Shown here one piece after another: positions 25,301 through 34,912 of a DNA stretch of 64,000 nucleotides. Location of the stretch: positions 71,064,355 to 71,128,354 of the forward strand of contig NC_016131.3 in NCBI RefSeq assembly GCF_000005505.3, written 5' to 3'. The notes under the pieces were generated by a model. That model saw only the letters and a program-made list of their open reading frames with translations. It did not search any database and had not been told where the DNA came from. The position numbers and the translations under genes were made by a program. Within the stretch, counting starts at the first letter, position 1; each line of letters opens with the position of its first letter. Source of the DNA: Brachypodium distachyon (lineage: Eukaryota; Streptophyta; Magnoliopsida; Poales; Poaceae).

Positions 25301-25570
25301 TTTTTTTTTAAATAATACGATTTTTTTAATTATTTTCAAAAATAATATGTGTTTTTCAAAAATTTCAAAAATAATGTGGTCTCGGCCTGTGAGGCCGATT
25401 GGGCCCAGTCGGCCTGACCCAAGCCGCTTAGTCCCAGTCAGCCTCGGCCAGGTCGCCTGCTCAGCCCGCGGGGCCCCCACTAGGCAGTCGGCCTGGCCCA
25501 AGCCGACTAAAGCCCAGTTGGTTTAGCCCAGGCCGACTGGCCCAGTTGGTTTCGGCCAGGCCGACAGGAT
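25301..25570 (+). repeat. Left terminal inverted repeat of the MULE
   Basis: Starts with a T run then AAATAATACGA and continues into GC-rich GGCC/CAGTCGGCCTG blocks and CTGCTCAGCCC. The same order is found inverted at 34912-34645. Pairs of GCCGACTGG motifs within it can fold locally. Identity between the two ends looks high but was not counted. Confidence 0.85.
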
Positions 25571-25618
25571 TCAGTCGGTTTGGGCCAGGGCGATTTTGGG
25601 CCGATTCGAAGTAATTCC

Positions 25619-25990
25619 ATTTTTTGTTTCGGATCCTTGCGGTATTTTGAACTAAAATACTCGACAACTTGGGCAAAAGTAACACGCCGAATCCGATTGA
25701 AAGTAATTAGGCTTCGCCGCTAGTTCGTTGCATGATCAACGCATACACGGTCGAGGCCCATTTTTTGTATCGAATCTTTGCGGTTTTTTGAACTAAAAGA
25801 CTTGACAACTTGGATACAGAGTAACATAAATCAATAATGTGCTGGATAATTTTTGTGTCCATTCTTTGCGGTTTGTTTGAACTGAAAGACTTGACATTTG
25901 GATAAATTTGGATAAATTAACATACATCGATAATGTGCTGGTTACGGAACCAAGGCACGACTAAATTAACATACATTGGTAATACCGTAA
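25619..25990 (+). repeat. Subterminal degenerate tandem repeat of the MULE
   Basis: Three units of roughly 90-140 bp share CTTTGCGGTTTTTTGAACT, AAGACTTGACAACTTGG and ATAATGTGCTGG blocks (starting about 25619, 25760 and 25853). They lie between the left terminal repeat and the 3' end of the GRF gene. Non-coding. Confidence 0.65.
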
Positions 25991-26030
25991 TTGGACATAA
26001 TTAAAGATAGCAAATACATTTGAAACACAA

Positions 26031-26631
26031 TCACTGCTGTGTCCACTTAGGCCATTTTCCGGTCATATCGCCACGTTCTTCTGCAGCTTTTGCCACGGCG
26101 GCTCTTTCTCTTTTCCTCTCCCTTTCTGCCTCACGAGCATCCTTGCGCCTTCGTTCCTCCTCTTGCATCTCAAGCGCTTTCTCCCTGTTTTTCCTTAGTG
26201 CTTCGTCAATCCAACGATGTTGTTACTCCCTATGCTCTTTCATCTCTCTGTTTTGCTCCTCTTTCTCCTGGGCTGCAGCTTTTTCCGCACGCTCCTCTGC
26301 GTGGAAACGCTGCCATGCATTTCGGGACCTTGTTTTGATCTTCGTGTCAATCCAACGATATCACATGCATAGGGGCGGAGGAGACTGCAAAAAAGCCTAC
26401 TGTTACAAATCTGATATGACACAGAAAACATGTTTTAGAACACCTAAATGTGCTTACCGGAGGCTTGTCATACGGCGAAACCGGGACATGTGGTTCATAC
26501 TCATAGTTCGCGCACATGAAAAACCTCATGCCCAGCTTATCTGAAAAATCTGTCACCTCCTTCACCTTGCATAGATTGCCGCACCAACACGTGAGATGTT
26601 CCACCCCCCGAGGCAACATCGCATCTTTCAT
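26031..26631 (-). pseudogene. GRF-type zinc finger/coiled-coil gene of the MULE, broken
   Basis: Exon 1 (26631-26458) reads CWCGNLCKVKE...FFMCANY, the C-x-C...F-x-C layout of the GRF zinc finger, a single-stranded nucleic-acid-binding fold. Intron 26457-26385 has GTAAGC and TTTTTTGCAG borders. Exon 2 (26384-26031) begins PPPLC, continues YRWID and then becomes a long Glu/Lys/Arg-rich coiled coil (QRFHAEERAEKA, EEERRRKDAREAER). Two in-frame stops occur: TGA at 26361-26363, where tryptophan is expected, and TAA at 26224-26226 inside the coiled coil. Small GRF proteins of this build accompany PMD genes in grass transposons. The function is unproven. Confidence 0.75.
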
Positions 26632-26938
26632 CCTCCTCGGCCTCTCGCCCTGGTCCGAGCAAGGATGCTTGGATGATTACCGGAGATGAGGTATTTATAG
26701 GCTCTCAAACTCATTCTCCCGCCACCATTTCCCACCTCCTTTTCCAGCCACCGTTTCCCGCCTCATTTTCCCGCCAGCGTTTCCCACCTCCTTTTCCCTC
26801 CAGCGTTTCCCGCCACCTTTTCCTGCCACCGTTTCCCGCCTTTTCCCCCGCCATTGTTTCCCGTATATTTGTATCTTCTGTAACTATAAAAGACCGTCCA
26901 AGGTATTGAAGTGTAGTCTCACCATTTCGTCTGGGAAG
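26632..26938. promoter_or_regulatory. Divergent promoter with 13-bp E2F-site minisatellite and two TATA boxes
   Basis: Lies between the start of the GRF gene (26631, minus) and the small plus-strand gene (26939). From 26715 to 26864 a 13-bp unit of the form TTTCCCGCCACCN repeats about 12 times. Exact TTTCCCGCC copies at 26754, 26767, 26806 and 26832 are all a multiple of 13 apart and fit the E2F consensus TTTSSCGC. CTATAAATA at 26700-26692 (minus strand) is about 60 bases from the GRF start. TATAAAAG at 26885-26892 (plus strand) is about 47 bases from the other start. E2F control is inferred from sequence only. Confidence 0.65.
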
Positions 26939-27331
26939 ATGTCATCCGGCTTCCCAGATGATCGTAGATTTTGGTCAGGTATGTCCCGAGAGCTATTGTG
27001 GTTAGCAGGTGATTTCAAGATAGATAATAGGATAGTTCCATGGGACGAACTCATTAGTAGTGACACCCTACTAACTGAGCTGAGCCACCAATTATATAGG
27101 TGCAATTTCCCATTGAGAACTTCTGCAGAGATACGGCAAGAACTGCTAAGGTTGCACGAAAGGTGGAAGAAGCACATTGAAGGTAAGAGTGAGTCATACC
27201 TACAATGGGCTAGAAAACATCCATTGTTATGGGTTGAAGAGGAGGAATCCGATGAAGATATCTTCATGCCAAGCAAAACGGGTAAGAGTTCTTCATCGTC
27301 CAAGGGGAAGAGTACTGCACCATCGAAGTGA
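26939..27331 (+). CDS. Small divergent gene of the MULE, function unknown
   Basis: ATG at 26939 in the context GGAAGATGTC, 47 bases after a TATA box, opens a frame of 130 codons. Visible features are FPDDRRFWSGMSRELLWLAG near the start, an alpha-helical middle (LLRLHERWKKHIEGK) and an acidic VEEEESDEDIF stretch. A C-terminal Ser/Lys repeat (SSSSKGKSTAPSK) follows. The stop TGA at 27329-27331 interrupts that repeat; the same frame continues with further Ser/Lys repeats to TAG at 27425, so the ancestral protein was probably longer by about 31 residues. No family recognised. It shares a promoter region with the GRF gene. Confidence 0.6.
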   Translation: MSSGFPDDRRFWSGMSRELLWLAGDFKIDNRIVPWDELISSDTLLTELSHQLYRCNFPLRTSAEIRQELLRLHERWKKHIEGKSESYLQWARKHPLLWVEEEESDEDIFMPSKTGKSSSSSKGKSTAPSK

Positions 27332-30178
27332 AATAGCACATCATCGTCCAAGGGGAAGAGTACTGCACCGTCGAAGGAGAAGAGCACATCATCGTCTAAG
27401 GGCAAGAGAACTTCATCTTCGTAGCGCTAGAGTTAGGTTATCTTATTTTAAGTTGTCGGTTTTAATTTCAGTCTTTCTATTGCATATGTATTTCAGTCCT
27501 GCCGTTTTTTATATGCAAATGTAACTTGAATAAAAATGCGAAAAATAGTAACATGTCTCTCTCATACATAGGTACAAATATGTCTCATACATAGATAGAA
27601 ATATGTCTCATACATAGGTAGAAATATGTCTTATACATAGGACCTACATGCAAATATCAGGCACGGCGTCTGGGACGGCGTTCTGGGGGTGCCTGTGGCG
27701 TGGTCCAGCCATACCTATGAGGTGGCACAACATTGCACGGAGGAATCACGGACCCATCCTCACGATACTGTGTATCCTCCGGTGAGGGGTCTGGTGGCGG
27801 AGTACTGAACATCCAGCGGTGTTGGACAGAATAGTCCTCTCCTTGAGCGTGATCCTGCTCACTACCCCACGAGGGTTCGGACAACGACGACTGATGCCCG
27901 TAGGCTCCAGCATGTGGGAAAATACTTAGCATTAGAATTGTTTAGTAGTCATGGTAATGAACACAATAGATAGAAATATACATACCCTGTGGCTGGGTCT
28001 GTGGACGAAACTCGAAGTTCATCCTGGGACTCTGCTGGTGCTGCCATGCCGAACCTCCAGCCTGAAAAGAGGGGGGCTGCTGCTGCCACGCCGAACCTCC
28101 AGCCTCAAAAGAGGGCTGCTGCTGGTGCCAATAGTCGAAAGAAGACTGCGGCTGGTGCCACGACGAACCTCCGGCCTGCTCAGGAGGTGGTGGCCTGGGC
28201 GTCGACTGCTCTGGTAGACGTGGACGCGGGTGGTGTTGGGGGTGCGGTGCTTCCTGCTGACGGGGCCGCTGCTGGTGCGTGGAGTGACGAGGTGGCCGTA
28301 CGGACGCCTGGTGGTGAACGACGTCCGAAGTGCGGGTGCACGTGATAGCCGTGTAAACAGAGCGTAGCTTTTCCTCAATTCGTCTAAGCCAGGACCGGTG
28401 CGGCTCCTGTGATAGTAGAAGTGGACCGGTCGAAAGCGAACGTCCATACGCAGCGAACTCGGCCTGTAAATTCTGTGTCAACTGAGCCTGCAATTGGCAC
28501 GAAGAGTATTACATATATATGGCAAAGTACGTAACAAACACATGCATTATGTTAAGAGAAGATACTTACCGCGTGCTGTCTAGAGCCTGAAGTAGACTGG
28601 CTAGGGTACATATCTTGCAAACTCAGCTCGGCTATCTCCTGGGGGTGAGAGTGCCGAATGATGTTCAATCGGGTAGCTGTCATGTACCTCTACAAATATC
28701 CGTTGAATAGATCGAGATCAAAGGCCTCCAATGGCCAAATCTGTGTTGTCGCAGTCTCCCACTCTGTGACGTACGACTGAACCCTCTGCAGCCATTGAGT
28801 CTGGGTCCTGGTACTTCCCTTCCTGGTAAACCTGAGATCGCAATAGAAAGTTGAACAATTAAATTGTGGACAGATCTGGACGACAATCATAAATTGCAGA
28901 ACTGCACATACCTGTGGACGATCTGTGGAAGTGGATCCTCCGTCGGTGGAGGAACGACCAACTGGCGTGTCCCAAACTGCCTCATGACCCTCTGCTGGGC
29001 CATCTCCTCCACGCAGACGTCGAAGATGATCTTTGATTTTGTCATCCAGTAAGCGTAATCTCTCGTGCAGACCGTGGACATCCCGCCAGGGTATCGATCA
29101 TCGATGGCATCCTGTGTGTACGGCTCCCAGACAACCGCCTCAGAGTGCAACACGTCGAACTGCTCGTTGAATGATGGGTAGCAATTCCTGACCTGATCGT
29201 GTGCAAAGCGTCTCTATAAAAAAAAGAAGTTAGCTTCATTCATGCTTTATGTAAACTAATGTATGAATTTCACATTCGACATACCTTGCTACGTGTCCAA
29301 ATTGTCGCGAAAGTAGGCAGGTCGATGTGTTCTAAGTCAAACAATTCCTGCTCAGGGTTAGGGTGATCACCAGTAACGTCTGGTCGGCCGATAGAAAACC
29401 TCTCCCACGACTAGAGCCGCAACAATAAAAGACATCCAAGCAGGGCTGACATGGGCGACGCAAGCTGGCAAGCGTTGCACACACCTCGGTACGTAGCCGC
29501 TAAGACGGCCGAACCCCAACTCCTCTATGTGATGTCGTCACCACAAGTTGCATTCGCGATCTCTACTGCAATAGGGATGTAACGTGCGCTAATGGTGGTG
29601 ACGTGGTTCTCGGTGAACATCACCTTCCCGAGAAGCCACATTATATATGCCTCAAGGCTTCGAGTGATCTGAGGCTCAGTCATTTGGGTCTCTGGATACC
29701 CAAACTTCTGAATCTGCATGCAACAAAAACCAAGTGTTAGTAAACCCATGCAAGTACATGAGGTATGCTCTTAGATATATTAACTTAAAACACATCGATC
29801 TAACCTGGTAATTGAGCAACCAATCTAGCTTAGGTCCGTGAGCCTCTGAGGTGAGTGGCCCAGCTCCGGCAAGAATACCTTGAAAACGTAGGGCACAAAT
29901 TAACACATAGTTCCACATAGAGTACAAATTAAAACACAGGGCACAAATTAACACATAGCTTGAAAGCGTAGTGCCATACCCTCCTGCCAATCAGCTGGTG
30001 CCTGCAACGGTCCTATGGGATCACCCACCAATGGTAGTCCCAGCAGCATCGACACATCCTGGAGAGTAGGAGCCATCTCTCCCCAGTGAAAGTGAAACGT
30101 GTGTCTCTTGGGCCTCCATCTGTCCACTAAGCAGCTCAGCAGCGAGTGGTCAATTTGTAGCCGTGTAGAGTTGAAGCC

Positions 30179-31167
30179 TGTCGTCGCTCGTTGCTCCGAC
30201 ACCGGGGCGTGCAGCCACGTCCCCCTTTTAGGTTCGGTAGGGGCGTCTGGGGCGGAGACACGGTTATCGCCGGCACGGCCGATGAGGCCCTATGGGGCCG
30301 GTGAGACCAAGTGCCAAGAGGGCGCTCTAGTACCAGAACAAATGCACACCCATTCTTTTCCCAGGTTCGGGCCACCCGGAGGTGTAAAACCCTACGTCCT
30401 GTCTGTCTGAACTGATATTGATTGCGGATCAAGCATTTACAAGTTTTTGCCGGGCCAGTTCCCGGGCTTCCTCTCAATGTCTAAGTACTCCTTACTATTC
30501 TCTGCTTGCTGTCCACCGGAACCAACTGACCAACTCACTATCCTCCCAACTGTTTGACCCGTCAACCGTCTAACCCCCTTGACTGTTGGCATGGGTCCTC
30601 CTTTTATACACAAGGGGATGCCACATGTGCCACGGTGCATGGGCTACAAGTGTCCAAAGGGGAGGCACGCAATTCTCCCCGGCTAGCTGGTGGCATGCAT
30701 GGGTGCCACCTCCGCTGCTAGGGGCCTAAGTCCCTAGGGTAGGATTGGACAACCACTGTTCTTTGGATCGGACGGGTAACTACCCGTCGGTCGGCTCGTT
30801 TACTGAGCCGCGCGCCTTACTCCTTGCCTTGGTGGGACCGCGCGTTCCGTGCCCGCCACGCGCCCGCACGGCGCTGTCCAGTGGGCCCCACGACCCGAGG
30901 CGGGGGCACGCGTCCGGGAACCCCCAGTCCCCGCAAGTCGACCCGGGAAGCACCCGGGCCCAGCGCACCCGGGAACCTCCTCCCGGGAAGCAGCTTCCCG
31001 GGAGGTGCCTAAGTGGGAATATTCCTTGAAGCCCCGCTAGCCCCTCTCGGGCTGGTAGCTTGCCGGGAAGCTCGTCGGCGCTCCCCGGGATGAGACCTTC
31101 CCGGGAACCCGGGGGAGGGGCCCACGCGTCGCGCAGCGGTGGTACCCCGGGTGCCACTGGTGCGACA
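30179..31167 (-). mobile_element. Solo LTR of a Tat/RIRE2-like Ty3/gypsy element inside PMD exon 2
   Basis: On the minus strand it runs from TGTCGCACC at 31167 to CGACGACA at 30179, 989 bp. It is flanked by a perfect target duplication AAGCC (30174-30178 and 31168-31172). It matches the Tat LTRs at 44722-45621 and 58857-59513, sharing repeated CCCGGGAAG blocks, CGTAGGGTTTTACACC and an end ACGACA. No internal region remains. Removing the LTR and one copy of AAGCC rejoins the PMD frame without a shift. Confidence 0.93.
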
Positions 31168-31253
31168 AAGCCTCGTCGCTCACCCTCTACCATTTCCGCA
31201 CGAGTTGCCTCAACAAGTCGTGCGGAAGGTAAAAGGCCAGCCCACTTCAAACT

Positions 31254-31378
31254 GCATAAATAAAATGGACATGCAAGGGATGAATAAATAAAATGTAAAT
31301 GCAAGGGATGGTTGAATAAAATGTACATGCAAGGGATGAATAAATAAAATGGACATGCAATGGATGATTGAATAAATA
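31254..31378 (-). repeat. Minisatellite filling PMD intron 1
   Basis: About four units of 26-34 bp (AATAAAATGGACATGCAAGG followed by GATGAAT or GATGGTTGA) fill almost the whole 128-bp intron between the donor at 31379 and the acceptor at 31252. The array leaves the splice borders intact. Confidence 0.8.
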
Positions 31379-31559
31379 CCGCTGAATCCAGGCAGGGTGT
31401 ATCATCCAATTTTCCTTAGGAGTGCGCGTGACAAGGGGCTCGACACTATCAGGATACGCCACCAATCGAGCAGCCCGATGCTTACTCTCAATCTCCGGAG
31501 ATAGCAATGATACTTTCTCCATTTTGTACCCGCAACATTTATAAACATAGTTAGACATA

Positions 31560-31888
31560 CAAATTAAAGTTAAGCATAGTTAAACCGAGAGTACATATTA
31601 AAACATAGTTGAACAAAGCGTACAAATTAATACACAGTTCCACACAGAGTACAAATTAAAACATATGGCAAAAAATTAACACTTAGTTTCACAGAGTACA
31701 AATTAAAACATAGTTCCACATAGAGTACAAATTAAAACATAGAGCACAAATTAATACATAGTTTCACATATAGTGCACATTAAAACATAGAGTACAAATT
31801 AAAACATAGAGCACAAATTAACATATAGTTTCACATATAATACAAATTAAAACATAGAGTACAAATTAACACATAGTTTCACATATGC
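31560..31888 (-). repeat. Minisatellite between the transposase and PMD genes
   Basis: Roughly a dozen short units such as GTACAAATTAAAACATAG and CACAAATTAACACATAG alternate with TTTCACATA/TTCCACATA. The same units reappear in PMD intron 2 (29881-29975). This implies one repeat family colonised two places in the element, or that part of this stretch is an intron. Confidence 0.75.
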
Positions 31889-31935
31889 ATGATAAGCCTA
31901 GTTTCTTCCTCAGATGGTCCTGTTCCAACTGCTGT

Positions 31936-34397
31936 CTATGCAGCCACTGCTGCTACATGTGCTGCTACCACTGCGTTTCGTGCCGCTGTCCTCTCCCTAA
32001 CATGTTTCTTCGTGAACTCATCAAGATAACCACGTATCCTAGTGTACTTCCATTGTTGGTTCTGTTTGCAGAGTTTCTTGAATAGATTCATAAGTGACTT
32101 GTTCATGAACTGCAAGAAGAAGTTGGCCCCCAAATGCCGCATGCACCAACGACTCTGCATGTCCTGCCATGGAGTCTGTTCATCAGGCCCAGGGTTTGTC
32201 AGTGTCCTTATCACACTGAGTATGCCTGCATGTCTGTCATGAAGGATGCACACATTCGGCTTATCATGCACAACTGCTCTCTTGAGCTGCCTGAAAAACC
32301 ATAACCAACTTTCAGTGTTCTCACCCTCCACGAAAGCAAATGCGAGCGGAACGATTTGATTGTTGCCGTCTTGACCAATGGCGGTCAAGATCTGCCCCCT
32401 GTATTTGCCAGTGAGAAAAGTGCCATCTACGCATAACACTGGTCGACAATGATGGAAAGCTTGGACACATACACCGAAAGTGAAGAACAGTCATTGCAGC
32501 ACCCTCACAGTTGGATACTCTGGGTGCAGGAAGTGTTGGATGTCGACATAGGTGCCTGGATTACAAGCTTGCAGTGTATGGAGGAGGCGGACAACAGAGT
32601 CGTACGAGTCGAAAAACGAACCAAATCTTTCCTCAAGAGCCCTCTGCTTAGCCCTCCAAGCCTTGCCATACGAAATGTTGTACTTAAACCTTACCCTGAC
32701 CTTATGCATGATGACCTTCACTTCCATTGCTTTGCTCTCCACTATCTCCGTGTAAAGCAACCGAGCAAGAAGCGTCGACGAGAGGTTACGATGGTCTTGA
32801 GGGATACTGGGAATGACACATGTGTGCAACACCAAGTCACTCACAACCCAATCTGTGTCATACTTAGGAACATAGCCATGCACCGTCCTGGGACATATTT
32901 GTTCACACTCCATTGTAAGATATTTTTGTGAAGAGACTGTTGTTTTGAAAACCCTTTGCGTGGACATTGCCCAAGCAATTATCGCATCCTGCAGATGTTT
33001 CTTGTCAGGAAATCTGGCACCCTTCGTAATGTTGTTCTGATGATATTGCCATGCAGAGTCGTGCCCATCGTTGATGGTCATAGCTGAAGAGAAGTGCTGA
33101 TTCCATGATGCAGGAATCGGCACCTCCTCTTCGTCCGACTCATGAGATTCATTGTCATAAGAACTACGACCATCTGTATCTTCATCCTCCATCTCGTTCT
33201 GCAAGTGACCATCTTCTTCGTCCGCATCTGCCTCGCTAATGTACTCATCCTCTCCTACTGCCCCGGAGCTCTGGCCTGATTCATAACCACCACCTCCAGC
33301 ATTCGACATAGAGTTTGCATTGGACAAGTCATAACTTGATTCACCCTCGCCTTCAGCTAGATTGGTCTCATGAGCGACAACCTGGATTAAGGCGACAGGT
33401 GTAGTTCCCCTTTTCTCGCAACTTTCTAACCAGCGCACCCACTTTGATGTCCGGTCTATCGGCCTCAAAACCTAGAAAATATTTGAACTTGACTTGCTCC
33501 ACAATGCTTGCACACGGACGGTGTATGTTTCAGGATTGACTGCTAAACATCGTACCAACCATTCCTGCAACTGACTAGACGTCCATGTTTGAGGGGCTGT
33601 TAGATCCAACTCCACATACTTAAAATGACTCAGATCAGCTCCGTGCTCGGTTGTTAAGATAGTACCCGAACCGTAGTAAAAAACAAACTTCACTACACCG
33701 GACATCTCTGATGCCTAAGAAAATGTTTAGACGCGTCAAATACTAAGCAGTACGGCATATAAAAAATATTATGACGCGTCAAATACTAAGCAGCACGGCA
33801 TATTAAAAATATTAATACGCATCAAATACTAGACAGTACGGCATATTAGATATTAGGGTCAAATACTAAACAGTACGGCATAAATAAAATCTAGCCTAAT
33901 CAAAACATATTACTACCGGCCGTACTATTTGGACGCGTCAAATACTAAGCAGTACGACAGATTTAAAATATTAATAGGTGTCAAATACTAAACAGTACGA
34001 CATAAAAAAAATCTCGTCTATCAAAACATATTACTACCGCCCATAATATTTAGACGCATCAAATACTAAGAAGTACGACATTAACCGTTGTCCAAAATAA
34101 TGAGCACTACCAAACGCTAAAACATACTTCTGGCATCACCACCATTGCTCCAATTAAAACATATACATTGCTGTACAGACGTATCCTCATAAACATATAC
34201 ATTATAGGATAAATACGTGAGAGATTAGGATTACCCTTGAAGCGTGTGAACCCAACCTCGAGCAGCCTCACAGTCACCGGATGAGCACCACCACCTCCAA
34301 ACTCCTCCAAACCACCACCATTGCTCCAACTTTGCACCACAAAATTAGCTCTACATGGCCAATGAAAACAGTAGATCGAGGTGTCTTTGGGTGCCAA
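31936..34397 (-). pseudogene. MuDR-type MULE transposase, broken
   Basis: Catalyses excision and insertion of the MULE in the nucleus. Exon 1 (34397-34235) and exon 2 (33707-31936) join in phase (F-K-E-M-S) across a 527-nt intron full of tandem repeats, giving 644 codons. The N-terminal part has VVKFVFYYG and a long acidic linker. FPDKKHLQDAIIAWA begins the MuDR DNA-binding domain. CVDGTFLTGKYRGQIL opens the MULE transposase domain with its first catalytic aspartate, and ILHDRHAGI carries a further aspartate. Two premature stops: TAG at 33474-33472, where related proteins have tryptophan, and TGA at 32490-32488, in place of a CGA-like arginine codon. The C-terminal end lacks a SWIM zinc finger and is shorter than in MuDR proteins. 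Confidence 0.85.
33725..34085 (-). repeat. Tandem repeat in transposase intron 1
   Basis: Units of about 50-60 bp built on GCGTCAAATACTAAGCAGTACG recur seven to eight times. In the distal half they are grouped into a larger unit of about 125 bp that adds AATCAAAACATATTACTACC. The array occupies most of the 34234-33708 intron. Confidence 0.85.
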
Positions 34398-34644
34398 CTA
34401 GGTAGGGGATGCGATTTTGTGGGTTAAATGGGATCAAAGTGCACTAATTTTGGCTAGAAAATGGGGGCATTTGAGGAGAAAATGAAGAATACAGAAGAGA
34501 AGAACCTGGTTGTGGCTGTGAGAACGAGCAGAGGAGGAAGAAGCCGGTTGGGCCAGCGCTGGGCTGCTCGGGCACGCACGGGAGGGATGGGAAGGGAAAG
34601 TGAAAAAGGAAAAAGGGAAAAGATTCCGGCCAAGAACCCACCAG

Positions 34645-34912
34645 GCCGCTTTTGGCCACGGCGAGGCCGACTGGCCAGTCGGCCTGGGCGAAGCCGACTG
34701 GGCTTCAGTCGGCCTGGACCAGGCCGACTGCCTCGTGGGGGCCCCGTGGGCTGAGCAGGCGGCCTGCAGGCCGACTGGGCCTAATCGGCTTGGGCCAGGC
34801 TGACTGGGCCCATTCGGCTTCGCCCAGGCTAAGGCCGTATAATTTTTGATATTTTTGAAAAACGCGTATTATTTTTGAAAATGATTAAAAAAATCGTATT
34901 ATTTAAAAAAAT
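34645..34912 (-). repeat. Right terminal inverted repeat of the MULE
   Basis: Inverted match of 25301-25570: GC-rich CAGTCGGCCTG and GGCCGACTG blocks, CTGAGCAGGC, then CGTATTATTTAAAAAAA at the outer edge. The transposase start (34397) lies about 250 bp inside it, so this terminus probably supplied the transposase promoter. Confidence 0.85.

Larger units (their letters stand above)
27657..31522 (-). pseudogene. Plant mobile domain (PMD/MAIN-like) gene of the MULE, interrupted
   Basis: PMD proteins (MAIN and MAIL1 in Arabidopsis) act in transposon silencing and genome stability. Related genes ride in MULEs and Ty3 elements. Eight exons fit in phase: 31522-31380, 31251-29980 (split by a solo LTR), 29878-29805, 29713-29285, 29213-28912, 28831-28570, 28487-27986 and 27904-27657. 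Family marks are GLLPSARLVE, DRWRPKRHTFHF, WGEMAPTLQDVSMLLGLP, HGPKLDWLLNYQ and DLEHIDLPTFATIWTRSK. The C-terminus is a Pro/Gln-rich repeat (QQPSFEAGGSAW units) ending in RRPRRRA. Damage: the LTR in exon 2; TAG at 29527-29525, 29413-29411 and 28692-28690. Introns 1 and 2 contain minisatellites. The domain identification is strong; the exact ATG is the first in-frame one. Confidence 0.82.
25301..34912 (-). mobile_element. Mutator-like element (MULE) carrying PMD and GRF genes
   Basis: About 9.6 kb between long inverted termini (25301-25570 and 34645-34912). On the minus strand it holds a MuDR-type transposase, a PMD (MAIN-like) gene and a GRF zinc-finger gene. A small gene lies on the plus strand. 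All show stop codons, so this copy is not autonomous. I could not identify the 8-10-bp target duplication. The left flank is LTR-like DNA on the minus strand and the right flank is a RIRE3/8-like LTR on the plus strand, so flanks may have been rearranged after insertion. Confidence 0.8.

Noticed and set aside
24069..25526. 485-codon plus-strand open frame
   Set aside because: Arg/Gly/Ala-rich with no recognisable domain; lies in a GC-rich block with parallel open frames on both strands and runs into the MULE terminus. A by-product of composition.
31560..31888. Regular short repeats resembling a CRISPR array
   Set aside because: Units are variable in length, have no unique spacers and lie in a plant transposon; ordinary minisatellite.
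25301..34912. Target duplication of the MULE
   Set aside because: The bases outside the two termini (GAGCGAG-like and CCGAGATT-like) do not form a convincing 8-10-bp match, so none is claimed.
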